From positions 147,304-211,303 of the forward strand of contig DEMD01000015.1 of the NCBI GenBank assembly GCA_002354735.1: a stretch of DNA of 64,000 nt. The letters are read 5' to 3'. Each line of letters opens with the position of its first letter. The stretch's first letter is position 1. Position numbers and translations under genes: made by a program. Below the pieces are notes generated by a model. That model saw only the letters and a list, made by a program, of their open reading frames with translations, was not told the DNA's origin and searched no databases. Shown here one piece after another: positions 48,751 to 57,556 of the stretch. The stretch is from Gammaproteobacteria bacterium UBA2679. GTDB taxonomy: Bacteria > Pseudomonadota > Gammaproteobacteria > Pseudomonadales > Oleiphilaceae.

Positions 48751-51312
48751 TCAACGCCGGGGTTTCGCGCGTGTGGTGGGTGGCGCATTGGCTGGATCAT
48801 CAGGCCAGGGATGTTTTGGGTAGCGCCCGCGCATTTCCTTTGCCACCTCTCGGTAGCTGCCGCTCCAGAAGCCGGGAAGATCACTGGTTAGCTGCAATGG
48901 TCGTTGAGCCGGCGAAAGCAGTTCCACGAGCACAGGTGCGCCGTTTGGCAGCCTTGGGTGCTGCTTCAGTCCGAACAGCGCCTGCAGGCGCACTCGCATT
49001 ACCGGTCCTCGCTCTTCACTGAAGTCGAGTGCCACGACCTGACCATTGTCCAGAGCCATTGATGCCGGCGCGATCTGGTCGACCAGAGTCCATTGTGACC
49101 AATCGAGACGCCGCTTAAGGGCCGAGGCCAGGTCGATCTGGCCTAGAGAGGCAAAGCCTGAGGCCTGATCCAGGTCAGGGCCGAGCCACTCATCCAGAAC
49201 CTCAGGACTCTGCAGCAGGGCACGGTCGCTCATATCCGGCCACTGTTCAGGGTGCTGCTGATGCAGCCACTGCAGCCGGGCTCGAAGCTGTCGGGTTGCC
49301 TCGTTCCATGGTAGCTGGGCGCAATTCTCAACTGCGAGCTGACGCAGCAGCTGTTGCTTGACTTCAGAGGCAACCGCGAGCGGCCAAGGGCGCTGCATAG
49401 GCTGTGCGCTGATCACCAGCTCGCCGAGCGTCTGCTGACTTTCCACCTCCACTGTCTGACGCTGCCGATTCCAGGCGATATGCTCACGTCGCACGAATAA
49501 CGGTGCTAATGCGCTTTCGAGTTGACGCTTACTGAGCGCGCACGCTAGCGCTATGGTGAGTTCTCGTGCCTGACTTTCGCCGTGACGACCGTTGCCGAGA
49601 CTGCCGCCCGCCTGACCGGAGGTATCCAGCACGACCAGGTATGCGCTGCCCGCTAGACTATCCTCGTTATGAAGCCTTACACCGCGGCCATCTGCCATTC
49701 GATACCGTGTCGCACTGTTTTCGCGGAGCTGGGCCACCCGGTCTGGCCACGTCTGCGCGAGCGCTTCAGCAATCCCCTCCAGATCAGTCGATTGGGGAGC
49801 CCACTCGATGCTGGTTCTTCGCGCCAGCTGCTTAATAATCTTCTGAAGACTCTGCCAGGTGGATCGCTGGAGCACACCGAAGCTAGGTGAACGCTGCCAG
49901 AGGGCCAGTCGCAGCCGGATGTCGCTATGTGGCGCCTCACCTGGAAAACGCAGTGGATCGCCTTCGGATAGTAGTGCGGCGCAGGCCAGCGCTGCCGAAG
50001 CCAGCTCGTCATCACGATGGCTCAACAAAAGCTGGCCCAGGCGCGGATGCATGCCAAGATCGGCAAGCCGGCTACCCTGTGGCGTCAGACGACCATCAGC
50101 TTCGATGGCGCCAAGATCGTGAAGGATGCCGCGTGCGGCTTGCCACGCCACCGGTTTCGGCTGACTGGGCAAGCTGAATTCATCAAAGGCGGTCAGCCCC
50201 CATTTGGCGAGTTCGAGCGCAACTGGCACCAGATCGGAAGTGAGGATATCCGGCTCATCGAATAGGCTCATGGTGGCTTCGTCGGCCTTGCTCCATAGCC
50301 GATAGCAGACACCAGGTGCCATCCGTCCAGCTCGACCCTCTCGCTGTCGGGCAGAGGCCAGAGAGATCTTTCGGGTTTCGAGCGTATCGAGACCTCGCCG
50401 CTCGTCGTAGCGTGAGACGCGCGCCAGGCCACTGTCGACGACGATGCGGATCCCTTCGATGGTCACGCTGGTTTCAGCAATGTTGGTCGACAATACGACT
50501 TTTCGTTGACCCGCGGGCGCCGGTCGAAGCGCTGCCAGCTGCTCTGACTGTGGCAGCGACGCATGGAGGCTATGCAATACAGTCGCCGACGGCAAAGACT
50601 CAAGCAGCGTTCGTCTGACCTGATTGATCTCGCGGAAGCCGGGCAGGAAAACCAGCGCATCACCAGGATCAGCAGCCAATGCCTGCAGAATCACCTGGGA
50701 AACATGTTGACCGACAGGTATTCTCGAAGCGCTTGGCCGGTGGCGAACTTCAACCGGAAACAGGCGGCCCGCGGACTCATGGAATGGCGCCTCCAGCCAT
50801 TCCGAAAACTGGCGTCCGTCCAGTGTGGCCGACATGACCAGCAGGTATAGAGGATCAGCTGACTCCCGCAGCGCCAGTTGTGACTCAACTGCAAAAGCCA
50901 GGCTCAGGTCCATTGCAACGGTGCGCTCGTGGAACTCGTCGAACAGCACCGCAGACACGCCCTCCAGCGCCGGGTCGTTCTGAATCCAGCGCAAAAAAAT
51001 CCCATCGGTGACGACTTCGACCCTGGTCGCCTTCGAAACAGCGCTGTCGTGTCGCGTACGATAGCCGATTGTCTGTCCGACCGGTTCTGCGAGCATGCTT
51101 GCCATTCGGTTGGCTGCCGCAAAAGCCGCCAGACGCCGGGGCTGGATCAAAATGATGCGGCCGGGCAGCCAATTGCTATTCAGCAAGGCGATCGGGATGG
51201 CCGTGGTTTTACCTGCACCAGGCGGCGCCTGCACGACGACACGATGCTGCTGCCTGAGCGAAGCGAGTACATCGGCAAGTATGGCGTTAATGGGTAAGTG
51301 CTGGTCTGGCAT
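48751..51312 (-). CDS. hrpB: ATP-dependent helicase HrpB
   Basis: DEAH-box-type helicase of about 853 residues. Walker A is QAPPGAGKTTAIPIALL, motif II is DEFHER, motif III is MSATLDG, and motif VI is QREGRAGR. The HrpB-specific C-terminal region follows (the RLPNGAPVLVELLSPAQRPLQ end). It is an RNA helicase-like protein of largely unknown role, widespread in Gammaproteobacteria. I preferred the ATG at 51312 to a TTG nine codons upstream. It is divergent from the epimerase fusion gene. Confidence 0.93.
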   Translation of the reverse strand: MPDQHLPINAILADVLASLRQQHRVVVQAPPGAGKTTAIPIALLNSNWLPGRIILIQPRRLAAFAAANRMASMLAEPVGQTIGYRTRHDSAVSKATRVEVVTDGIFLRWIQNDPALEGVSAVLFDEFHERTVAMDLSLAFAVESQLALRESADPLYLLVMSATLDGRQFSEWLEAPFHESAGRLFPVEVRHRPSASRIPVGQHVSQVILQALAADPGDALVFLPGFREINQVRRTLLESLPSATVLHSLHASLPQSEQLAALRPAPAGQRKVVLSTNIAETSVTIEGIRIVVDSGLARVSRYDERRGLDTLETRKISLASARQREGRAGRMAPGVCYRLWSKADEATMSLFDEPDILTSDLVPVALELAKWGLTAFDEFSLPSQPKPVAWQAARGILHDLGAIEADGRLTPQGSRLADLGMHPRLGQLLLSHRDDELASAALACAALLSEGDPLRFPGEAPHSDIRLRLALWQRSPSFGVLQRSTWQSLQKIIKQLARRTSIEWAPQSTDLEGIAEALAQTWPDRVAQLRENSATRYRMADGRGVRLHNEDSLAGSAYLVVLDTSGQAGGSLGNGRHGESQARELTIALACALSKRQLESALAPLFVRREHIAWNRQRQTVEVESQQTLGELVISAQPMQRPWPLAVASEVKQQLLRQLAVENCAQLPWNEATRQLRARLQWLHQQHPEQWPDMSDRALLQSPEVLDEWLGPDLDQASGFASLGQIDLASALKRRLDWSQWTLVDQIAPASMALDNGQVVALDFSEERGPVMRVRLQALFGLKQHPRLPNGAPVLVELLSPAQRPLQLTSDLPGFWSGSYREVAKEMRGRYPKHPWPDDPANAPPTTRAKPRR

Positions 51313-51463
51313 GTTGGGTCTGCAAATCACTGTCGGCAAAGGGGGAACTACTGCGAGACTGGCGCCGTAGACACTTCACGATTCAAGCTACCATAGAACG
51401 CCAGGCCATACTGTCGCCAGTGGCGCCAGCACCAGCTGTAGGCGTGCGGAATAGGGAGAGCCC

Positions 51464-53962
51464 GTGGAAACGCAGGAGACCGCTCCGAAAGAAGCGAACA
51501 AGCCCCGAATTCTTATCACAGGTGCGAGTGGCCGAATTGGCACCGCACTCAGCAAAGTCTTCCAGAAAGAGTACCATGTTATCGGTCTGGATCGCAGCGG
51601 GCCGGGAGACGAGAAACGTCCGGCGGACCGGGTGCTTGAATGTGATTTGACCAATCCAGAGTCCATCCAGCTGGCGATGAACAAGATCATCGAGGCTCAT
51701 GGAGAACATCTCGCCGCCGTCATTCACCTCGCCGCTTATTTCGATTTTACCGGAAAGAAGAGCCCGCTCTACGACGAGGTGAACGTTCAGGGGACGCGCA
51801 ATCTTCTTAAGGCGCTGCAAGGTTTCAAAGTCGAAAGATTTCTTTACGCTTCGACCATGCTAGTGCATCAGCCTGCCGTGCCCGGCAAGAAGATCGACGA
51901 AACCACACCGCTCGCTCCGGGCTGGGCCTATCCCGAGTCGAAAGCTGAGACCGAGGCCGTAATCGAGCAGGAGCACGGCAACATACCTTATACCCTGCTG
52001 CGGCTCGCAGGCCTCTACGATGATGAATCGGCGGTGCCCACGCTCAGCCAGCAAATTGCGCGCATCTACGAGAAAGATCTCAAGAGCCATGTCTACTCCG
52101 GAGACCTGATGACAGGGCAGGCTTTCCTGCATCAGGAGGACATGATCGACGCCTTCATCCGGGTCATCGAGCGGCGTAACGAATTGGAGCAGAACGGCAG
52201 TATCCTGATCGGTGAAGATTCAGTGATGAGCTATCAGGCTTTGCAGAACCGAATAGGGGAACTACTGTTCGGCGAGGCGCAATGGCAGACCATGGTGGTG
52301 CCAGAGCTGATCGCAAAGCCTGGTGCCTGGTTGCAGGTCAAGGCAGAGCCAGTGGTGCCGGATGCGATCGATCAAGGCGAAAAACCTTTCATCCGTCCTT
52401 TCATGATCGAACTTGCTTCCGATCACTACGATCTCGATATCCGCAAGGCGAAGGCCCAGCTCGGCTGGGCGCCGAAGCACAAGATCTACTATGGATTGGA
52501 AGCACTGACCGAGAACCTCAAAAAGGATCCTTTCAGCTGGTACAAGCGCAACGGCATCACACCGCCGGACCGTGTCGAGACTGCAGAAGAAAAGGATCGC
52601 AATGCGGAAACACTGCGGAGTGAGTACGACAAAAAATTTCGTGCACAGCACAGGCGCAGTCTCTGGACGCATTTCATCAACATGGCGCTGGCCTGCTGGT
52701 TGATCACCGCGCCGTTTACCCTGGGGTATCAATCTTCGGCAATGACCATCAGCGATATGGCTTCGGGCGCTGGCCTGCTGCTCTTCGCCACCTTGTCGTT
52801 ATCGCATCGGCTCAGTGCCTTGCGGTGGGTCAGCGCCGCAATAGGACTGTGGGTCCTGTTCGCACCGCTAGCCTTCTGGGCGCCGACAGCAGCTGCCTAT
52901 ATGAACGGTACCTTGGTCGGCATGCTGATTATTGGTTTTTCTGTTGCTGTGCGACCAACGCCAGGTGTTGCCAGTGTGGCTTTGATGACTGGTCCAAGTA
53001 TTCCTCCAGGATGGTCCTACTCGCCGTCCGGTTGGTTCCAACGTGCACCCATAATTGGCCTGGCGGTCGTTGGCTTCCTCATATCCCGATATCTGGCTGC
53101 CTATCAGCTTGGCCATATCGACGGAATCTGGGACCCGTTCTTCGGTGGTGCGCTCGATAATGAGAAAAACGGTACCGAAGAAATAATCACTTCCCGTGTT
53201 TCTGAGGCGTGGCCGGTTCCAGATGCAGGTCTTGGTGCCTTGACCTACGCCCTCGAAATACTCACTGGCCTCATGGGATCGAACCGACGCTGGCGCACGA
53301 TGCCCTGGCTGGTCATGCTGTTCGGAATAATGATCGTTCCGCTGGGCGCCATTTCGATTTTCTTTATCATCATCCAGCCCATTCTGCTTGATACCTGGTG
53401 CACGCTCTGCCTCTTGGCGGCTGCAGCGATGCTTATCCAGATCCCGTACTCTATCGATGAGCTCGTCGCCACGGGGCAGTTTTTGTGGCGCAGGAAGAAA
53501 AAAGGGCGCCCACTGCTTCGGGTCTTCTTCATGGGTGACACCGATGATGGACCAGGCGACGATATCGAAGAAGATTTCGAGCAAAGGCCTCGCCGGATAC
53601 TGGCTGAAATGCTGAGTGATCTTCGCATACCCTGGAATCTCGGACTCTCCCTGCTGGTCGGGCTCTGGTTGATGCTCACACGCCTCACCATTGGACAGAC
53701 CGGTGATATGGCCAACGCAGATCATCTGATCGGTGCCTTGGCAATTACTGTTGTGGTCACGGCGTTCGCCGAATGTGCCCGACCACTGAGATTCCTGCTG
53801 ATTCCACTGGGCCTGGCGCTCTTCGTCACGCCATTCGTCTACGAGACCGAGATCATCGGTATGATCACCAGCTTCGTGAGCGGCGCGTTACTTATTGGCC
53901 TGAGCATCAGACGCGGTGCGATTAATGAACGATATGGTTCCTGGAATCGTCTGCTCGTTTAG
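51464..53962 (+). CDS. NAD-dependent epimerase fused to SPW and VKOR-like membrane domains
   Basis: 832-residue chimera. Residues about 12-345 form an extended SDR/epimerase domain (ITGASGRIGTALSKVF; IHLAAYFDF; active tyrosine probably in GWAYPESKAETEA). About 400-500 form a four-helix SPW-repeat-like membrane unit (INMALACWLITAPFTLGY). About 520-690 form a VKOR-like unit, with AWPVPDAGLGALTYALEILTGLMG and CxxC C646-C649 in DTWCTLCLL. A second SPW-like unit lies near 720-825. The loop cysteine pair of typical bacterial VKOR is not visible. It is an inner-membrane protein with a cytosolic enzyme head. GTG start with GGGAG upstream. The combined function is unknown. Confidence 0.8.
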   Translation: METQETAPKEANKPRILITGASGRIGTALSKVFQKEYHVIGLDRSGPGDEKRPADRVLECDLTNPESIQLAMNKIIEAHGEHLAAVIHLAAYFDFTGKKSPLYDEVNVQGTRNLLKALQGFKVERFLYASTMLVHQPAVPGKKIDETTPLAPGWAYPESKAETEAVIEQEHGNIPYTLLRLAGLYDDESAVPTLSQQIARIYEKDLKSHVYSGDLMTGQAFLHQEDMIDAFIRVIERRNELEQNGSILIGEDSVMSYQALQNRIGELLFGEAQWQTMVVPELIAKPGAWLQVKAEPVVPDAIDQGEKPFIRPFMIELASDHYDLDIRKAKAQLGWAPKHKIYYGLEALTENLKKDPFSWYKRNGITPPDRVETAEEKDRNAETLRSEYDKKFRAQHRRSLWTHFINMALACWLITAPFTLGYQSSAMTISDMASGAGLLLFATLSLSHRLSALRWVSAAIGLWVLFAPLAFWAPTAAAYMNGTLVGMLIIGFSVAVRPTPGVASVALMTGPSIPPGWSYSPSGWFQRAPIIGLAVVGFLISRYLAAYQLGHIDGIWDPFFGGALDNEKNGTEEIITSRVSEAWPVPDAGLGALTYALEILTGLMGSNRRWRTMPWLVMLFGIMIVPLGAISIFFIIIQPILLDTWCTLCLLAAAAMLIQIPYSIDELVATGQFLWRRKKKGRPLLRVFFMGDTDDGPGDDIEEDFEQRPRRILAEMLSDLRIPWNLGLSLLVGLWLMLTRLTIGQTGDMANADHLIGALAITVVVTAFAECARPLRFLLIPLGLALFVTPFVYETEIIGMITSFVSGALLIGLSIRRGAINERYGSWNRLLV

Positions 53963-53999
53963 CACGTCATGCCAGATATCGAATCGTTTGGCGTGCTAA
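53959..53999 (+). terminator. long stem after the epimerase fusion gene
   Basis: TTAGCACGTC (53959-53968) pairs with GGCGTGCTAA (53990-53999) with a single G-T, around a 21-base loop, and includes the stop codon. There is no T-run. It may be a terminator or an mRNA-end structure. Confidence 0.4.
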
Positions 54000-54050
54000 C
54001 CAACTTGGCCGAGCGCCGCGATAGAACAATTGGCAGAAATGGGCGTCGAC

Positions 54051-54992
54051 TCAGCCGCCGTTGTCGTCCTCTACTGTGCTGGTCTTGGCCTGCTCTTTAG
54101 CTTGCGAGGATAGAGACTGCGCATTGCGAGGGTTCGAATCCTCAGCGTCCTTCCTGAATAGCGTTCTGAGCATCTTTACGGTGTCCAGTGGTTTGACCAC
54201 CGGCCGAAGACGTCGGCTGGCATGCTCATCGGCGAGCTCTACCAGCGTTTGAAGATCCTCTGGTGTGACATCTATGAACGAATCCATTTTCTGCAGTGCT
54301 GCGGCAAAATCTTCCTCGGTCAGTGCCGCGGCTCTCTGGGCCGTACGAATAACAGGGCGAGGCTGGCGCTGCGCCAGATGGGCAGGATAGCGGCGCCACG
54401 CGAAGAAGGCGTTGAAGACAACAGCGACGGTCATGAGAATGAGGGCATTGGCAAGGACCGGCATGAGCACGAAACCGAAACCCTGCTCGGTAACGCCGGC
54501 ACCACCGGTCACTGCCAGCAAGGCTGCTGCGCCGCCCGGCGGGTGCAGGCATCGAAGATAGTGCATGGCAACGATGGCGAGTCCAACCGCGATAGACAGG
54601 GCGAGGCCGCTATCGGTTATCAATTGCTGGCAGCTCACGCCGATCATAGCTGAAACTAGATAACCGCCCAGAAGGGGCCAGGGTTGCGATAATGCCCCGT
54701 GGGGCGCTGCAAACAGCAGTACTGCCGAGGCACCAATAGATGCAGTCAGCCAGATGGACTGCTCTGCCCCAGCGTAATGAGTGCCAAACAGCACGATGGC
54801 ATACATACCCAGGGCCGCACCTATACCCGAAAGCAGTTTTTCCTTATGGCTGGTAGCGTTGTCTCCCAGGCCGATGAGAAGGAAGAATTCATGCCAAAAC
54901 TTTTGCACTACAGACACACTGACTTCATCAATTACCAGTACAAATGATCGATTGAATAGAGCTGGCGGATTGTAGGTTGAAACCTGGATCAC
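54051..54992 (-). CDS. HPP-family integral membrane protein
   Basis: Membrane protein of up to 313 residues with about five helices and the HPP signature YLRCLHPPGGAAALLAVTGG. A cytosolic C-terminal stretch of about 100 residues follows (LTEEDFAAALQKMDSFIDVTPEDL), ending in a polar tail. HPP proteins are poorly characterised; some are nitrite transporters. The N-terminal start is uncertain: GTG 54992 gives the longest frame and later GTG codons are possible. It is divergent from a LysR gene, its likely regulator. Confidence 0.8.
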   Translation of the reverse strand: MIQVSTYNPPALFNRSFVLVIDEVSVSVVQKFWHEFFLLIGLGDNATSHKEKLLSGIGAALGMYAIVLFGTHYAGAEQSIWLTASIGASAVLLFAAPHGALSQPWPLLGGYLVSAMIGVSCQQLITDSGLALSIAVGLAIVAMHYLRCLHPPGGAAALLAVTGGAGVTEQGFGFVLMPVLANALILMTVAVVFNAFFAWRRYPAHLAQRQPRPVIRTAQRAAALTEEDFAAALQKMDSFIDVTPEDLQTLVELADEHASRRLRPVVKPLDTVKMLRTLFRKDAEDSNPRNAQSLSSQAKEQAKTSTVEDDNGG

Positions 54993-55009
54993 TGATAATG
55001 AATTTGAGC

Positions 55010-55022
55010 GATACTTAGTATC
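55010..55022. promoter_or_regulatory. short palindrome between the HPP and LysR genes
   Basis: GATAC-TTA-GTATC lies midway in the 60-base divergent interval and matches the T-N11-A type LysR recognition form. It is the likely self-regulation site for the LysR protein at 55053; this is inferred. Confidence 0.45.
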
Positions 55023-55052
55023 AATATTTTTGATGTGTACGGTGGTAGCTTG

Positions 55053-55898
55053 ATGGACATCAACCTGGCCAAAACTTTCATCGAAGTCATGAACTCACGC
55101 AGCTTCATTCGAGCTTCGGAAAAGCTCAACGTGACCCAGACTACTGTCACGACAAGGATTCAGAACCTGGAAGAGCAACTGGGGGTGCCACTTTTTATCA
55201 GGAACCGCTCAGGTGCTTCACTGACGCCGGAGGGTGAACGATTCGCCCCTTATGCCAATTCTCTGGTCCAGACCTGGGCCAGGGCGCGCAACGACCTGCG
55301 CAATCCGCAAGGGGATCAGGTCTGTCTTCGATTGGGTGGTGAAACCAGCGTGTGGAATCCGCTGCTACTGAGCTGGCTGCTCTGGATCAGGCAGAACGAG
55401 TCGGCGATCATCTTCGATGCCCGGGTCGACACCTCGGCGAACCTGACCAGCGACCTCGAGCACGGCGTACTTGACGCGATCATCGTTCACCGCCCCGTAT
55501 ACCACCCGGGCCTCGTGGTGGAGCAGATACTGGAAGAGAAGCTGATCCATGTTCAGTCAAGTGAGCGGTCGGAACCTGACATCTTCGTGCAGTGGGGTGA
55601 TGAGAATTCGGGTGATTTCAATGCTGGTCTTCCGCGTCCAAAGAAAAACGCCTACGGCTTCAATCTGGGCTTGTTAGCGCTGCACACCATGTTGGCGAGT
55701 GGCGGGAACGGATGGTTCAGGACGAGAGTCGTGGATCAGTACCTGCGTGCGGGCAGCTTGATTAAAGTGCCCGGGTCACCGGAGTTCACCTATCCACTTT
55801 TCGTCAATCACAGGCTGGATATGGGTTCGCCCGAGCTTGATGCCATTCTGTCCGGCCTCCGACAGGTCGTCGCAGAAGATCCGGCCTGGATCGTCTAA
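55053..55898 (+). CDS. LysR-family transcriptional regulator
   Basis: LysR regulator of 281 residues. The winged-helix region is FIEVMNSRSFIRASEKLNVTQTTVTTRI, followed by LEEQLGVPLFIRNRSGASLTPEGE, then an effector domain. I took the ATG at 55053 because the helix-turn-helix begins seven residues later; GTG 55035 is a weaker choice. It is divergent from the HPP gene and upstream of a hydratase gene, so either may be its target. Confidence 0.9.
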   Translation: MDINLAKTFIEVMNSRSFIRASEKLNVTQTTVTTRIQNLEEQLGVPLFIRNRSGASLTPEGERFAPYANSLVQTWARARNDLRNPQGDQVCLRLGGETSVWNPLLLSWLLWIRQNESAIIFDARVDTSANLTSDLEHGVLDAIIVHRPVYHPGLVVEQILEEKLIHVQSSERSEPDIFVQWGDENSGDFNAGLPRPKKNAYGFNLGLLALHTMLASGGNGWFRTRVVDQYLRAGSLIKVPGSPEFTYPLFVNHRLDMGSPELDAILSGLRQVVAEDPAWIV

Positions 55899-55951
55899 TG
55901 GGTTGAACTCCGGTAAGGTTACGTCATCAATCACTGCAAAAGGCGCCAGGT

Positions 55952-56749
55952 ATGACAGCACCCTCGAACAAGACACAATCTGCGGCAGACGCGCTCGTTC
56001 AGGCCCACCGTACTGCTCGGCAACTCGACGTAGAACCCTTCAGGCTCAGCGGTGAAGACGAAGCCTACCAGGTACAGGCGCTAGTCGCGGATGAGCTCGG
56101 TTTGCAAGCTGGCTGGAAGCTTGGTTTGAATGCGGAAGGCCGGGTGGTTTACGCGCCTTTGTATGCCGAGCGAACTCATCGCTCGCCAGCTACCTTGAGC
56201 AGGCAAGAGTTCAATCGCTTTCTGCTGGAGAGTGAACTGGCAATCAGCTTCCGCCAGCCACTTCCTCCACGCGCTGAACCCTATAGTCTCGCGGAAGTCC
56301 AGGCGGCAGCCGGCTTTATTCATTCCGCATTCGAGATTGTTGATACACGCTTCGCAGCCTGGCCGGATGTCGAGCCACTCTGGCTGCTGGCGGATGGTCT
56401 GAGCCATGGCAGTTTTATTCTGGGTCAGGGCGTTGAGCTGAAGGATCCGCAGATGCTCACACACGCCGCTTATGAGCTGGTAGTGAACGGCGAGCTTGCT
56501 CAGAAGGATGAACGAGCTCATCCACAGCCAGATCCGTGGGACTCGATCCTGCAACTGGCCAATCATCTCAGGGCGCAGGAACTGGGAATAGGCGAGGGTG
56601 ACGTCATTACCACAGGTTCATTTTCCGGTGTGACGCCTCTCGAGCCGCATCAGTGGGCGGAAGTGCGTTTCGCAGGCATCGGAGGCTGTAGGCTCAACCT
56701 GGTCGAATGCGAAGGCCTGCCAGATAAGCGAAAAGTTAGCCCTTCCTGA
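55952..56749 (+). CDS. 2-keto-4-pentenoate hydratase/FAH-fold protein
   Basis: 265-residue member of the hydratase/decarboxylase branch of the FAH superfamily. Metal-binding glutamates are likely in LLESELAISF (ExE) and HSAFEIVDTRF, and the C-terminal end has GDVITTGSFSGVTPL. The family hydrates 2-oxopent-4-enoate in meta-cleavage pathways. No ring-cleavage genes are near, so the substrate is uncertain. Confidence 0.85.
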   Translation: MTAPSNKTQSAADALVQAHRTARQLDVEPFRLSGEDEAYQVQALVADELGLQAGWKLGLNAEGRVVYAPLYAERTHRSPATLSRQEFNRFLLESELAISFRQPLPPRAEPYSLAEVQAAAGFIHSAFEIVDTRFAAWPDVEPLWLLADGLSHGSFILGQGVELKDPQMLTHAAYELVVNGELAQKDERAHPQPDPWDSILQLANHLRAQELGIGEGDVITTGSFSGVTPLEPHQWAEVRFAGIGGCRLNLVECEGLPDKRKVSPS

Positions 56750-56822
56750 TGCAAACAGGCGTACTGTCTCTTATATGGTCTGGTGCTACCTGCAGCGTCA
56801 GACGCGCAGGCAAAGGTAAAGA

Positions 56823-57494
56823 ATGACCTCAATTCGTGTTCGCTATCAAACTGTTGAATTCGGTGATGTCGACATCCATATCCGTTCTCTGCGCGATAGT
56901 CAGCAATTTTACGATGCTGAAGGCATTGCCGAAAAACTTGGCATTTCATCAGCCAGCTGGCCGATTTTCGGCATTGTCTGGGGGTCCGGGGAGGTGCTAG
57001 CCAGATATCTCTACGACATTGATATCGCGGGCAGGCGTGTGCTGGAGGTTGGCTGTGGTATAGGCCTGGCGAGCCTGTTGCTGAACCATCGGGGCGCCGA
57101 TATCACTGCGACTGATTATCACCCAGAGGCAGGCAATTTTCTGGCAGAGAATGCCAGGCTGAATGGCGACAGGGATATTCCCTTTCTCCGCACAGGCTGG
57201 GCCGATGATGATGGCGCGCTCGGGCTTTTCGATCTTATCGTCGGTAGTGATCTGCTCTACGAGGCCGAGCATGTCGATCTGCTGTCGAAATTCATCGACC
57301 GTCACGCGAGGCCTCGTTGCGAAGTCATCATCGTCGATCCTGGACGAGGCAATCATGCGCGCTTCAGCAAGCGAATGGTGGCTTTGGGTTATGTTCATAC
57401 CCAGGCGCTATCCGTCCATGGTGCGGCACTCAATCCGCCACTACGGGCACAGGTGCTTCGTTATATCCGCAGCTCTCCTCAAGAGGTGTATTGA
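56823..57494 (+). CDS. SAM-dependent methyltransferase, METTL/FAM86-like
   Basis: 223-residue class I methyltransferase. The SAM site is VLEVGCGIGLASLLLNHRG. The post-motif IV stretch DLIVGSDLLYEAEHVDLL has the D-LLY arrangement typical of protein-lysine methyltransferases of the METTL20/21 kind, and IVWGSGEVLARYL matches the substrate-side motif of that group. It probably methylates a protein such as a flavoprotein or translation factor, by family inference. It lies 70 bases after the hydratase gene and before metY. Confidence 0.8.
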   Translation: MTSIRVRYQTVEFGDVDIHIRSLRDSQQFYDAEGIAEKLGISSASWPIFGIVWGSGEVLARYLYDIDIAGRRVLEVGCGIGLASLLLNHRGADITATDYHPEAGNFLAENARLNGDRDIPFLRTGWADDDGALGLFDLIVGSDLLYEAEHVDLLSKFIDRHARPRCEVIIVDPGRGNHARFSKRMVALGYVHTQALSVHGAALNPPLRAQVLRYIRSSPQEVY

Positions 57495-57556
57495 CTACGC
57501 AAGCCTGTCATGGCGTAGTGGGCATCTAACAATCGCAACTACACTGACAGCCGAAG

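Noticed and set aside
54128-54150. GGTTCGAATCC resembling a tRNA T-loop
   Set aside because: The flanking bases do not form a full T stem, no acceptor or anticodon arms surround it, and it lies inside the HPP gene coding region.
57495-57556. SAM riboswitch before metY
   Set aside because: The 62-base gap is too short and shows no riboswitch-like paired elements.
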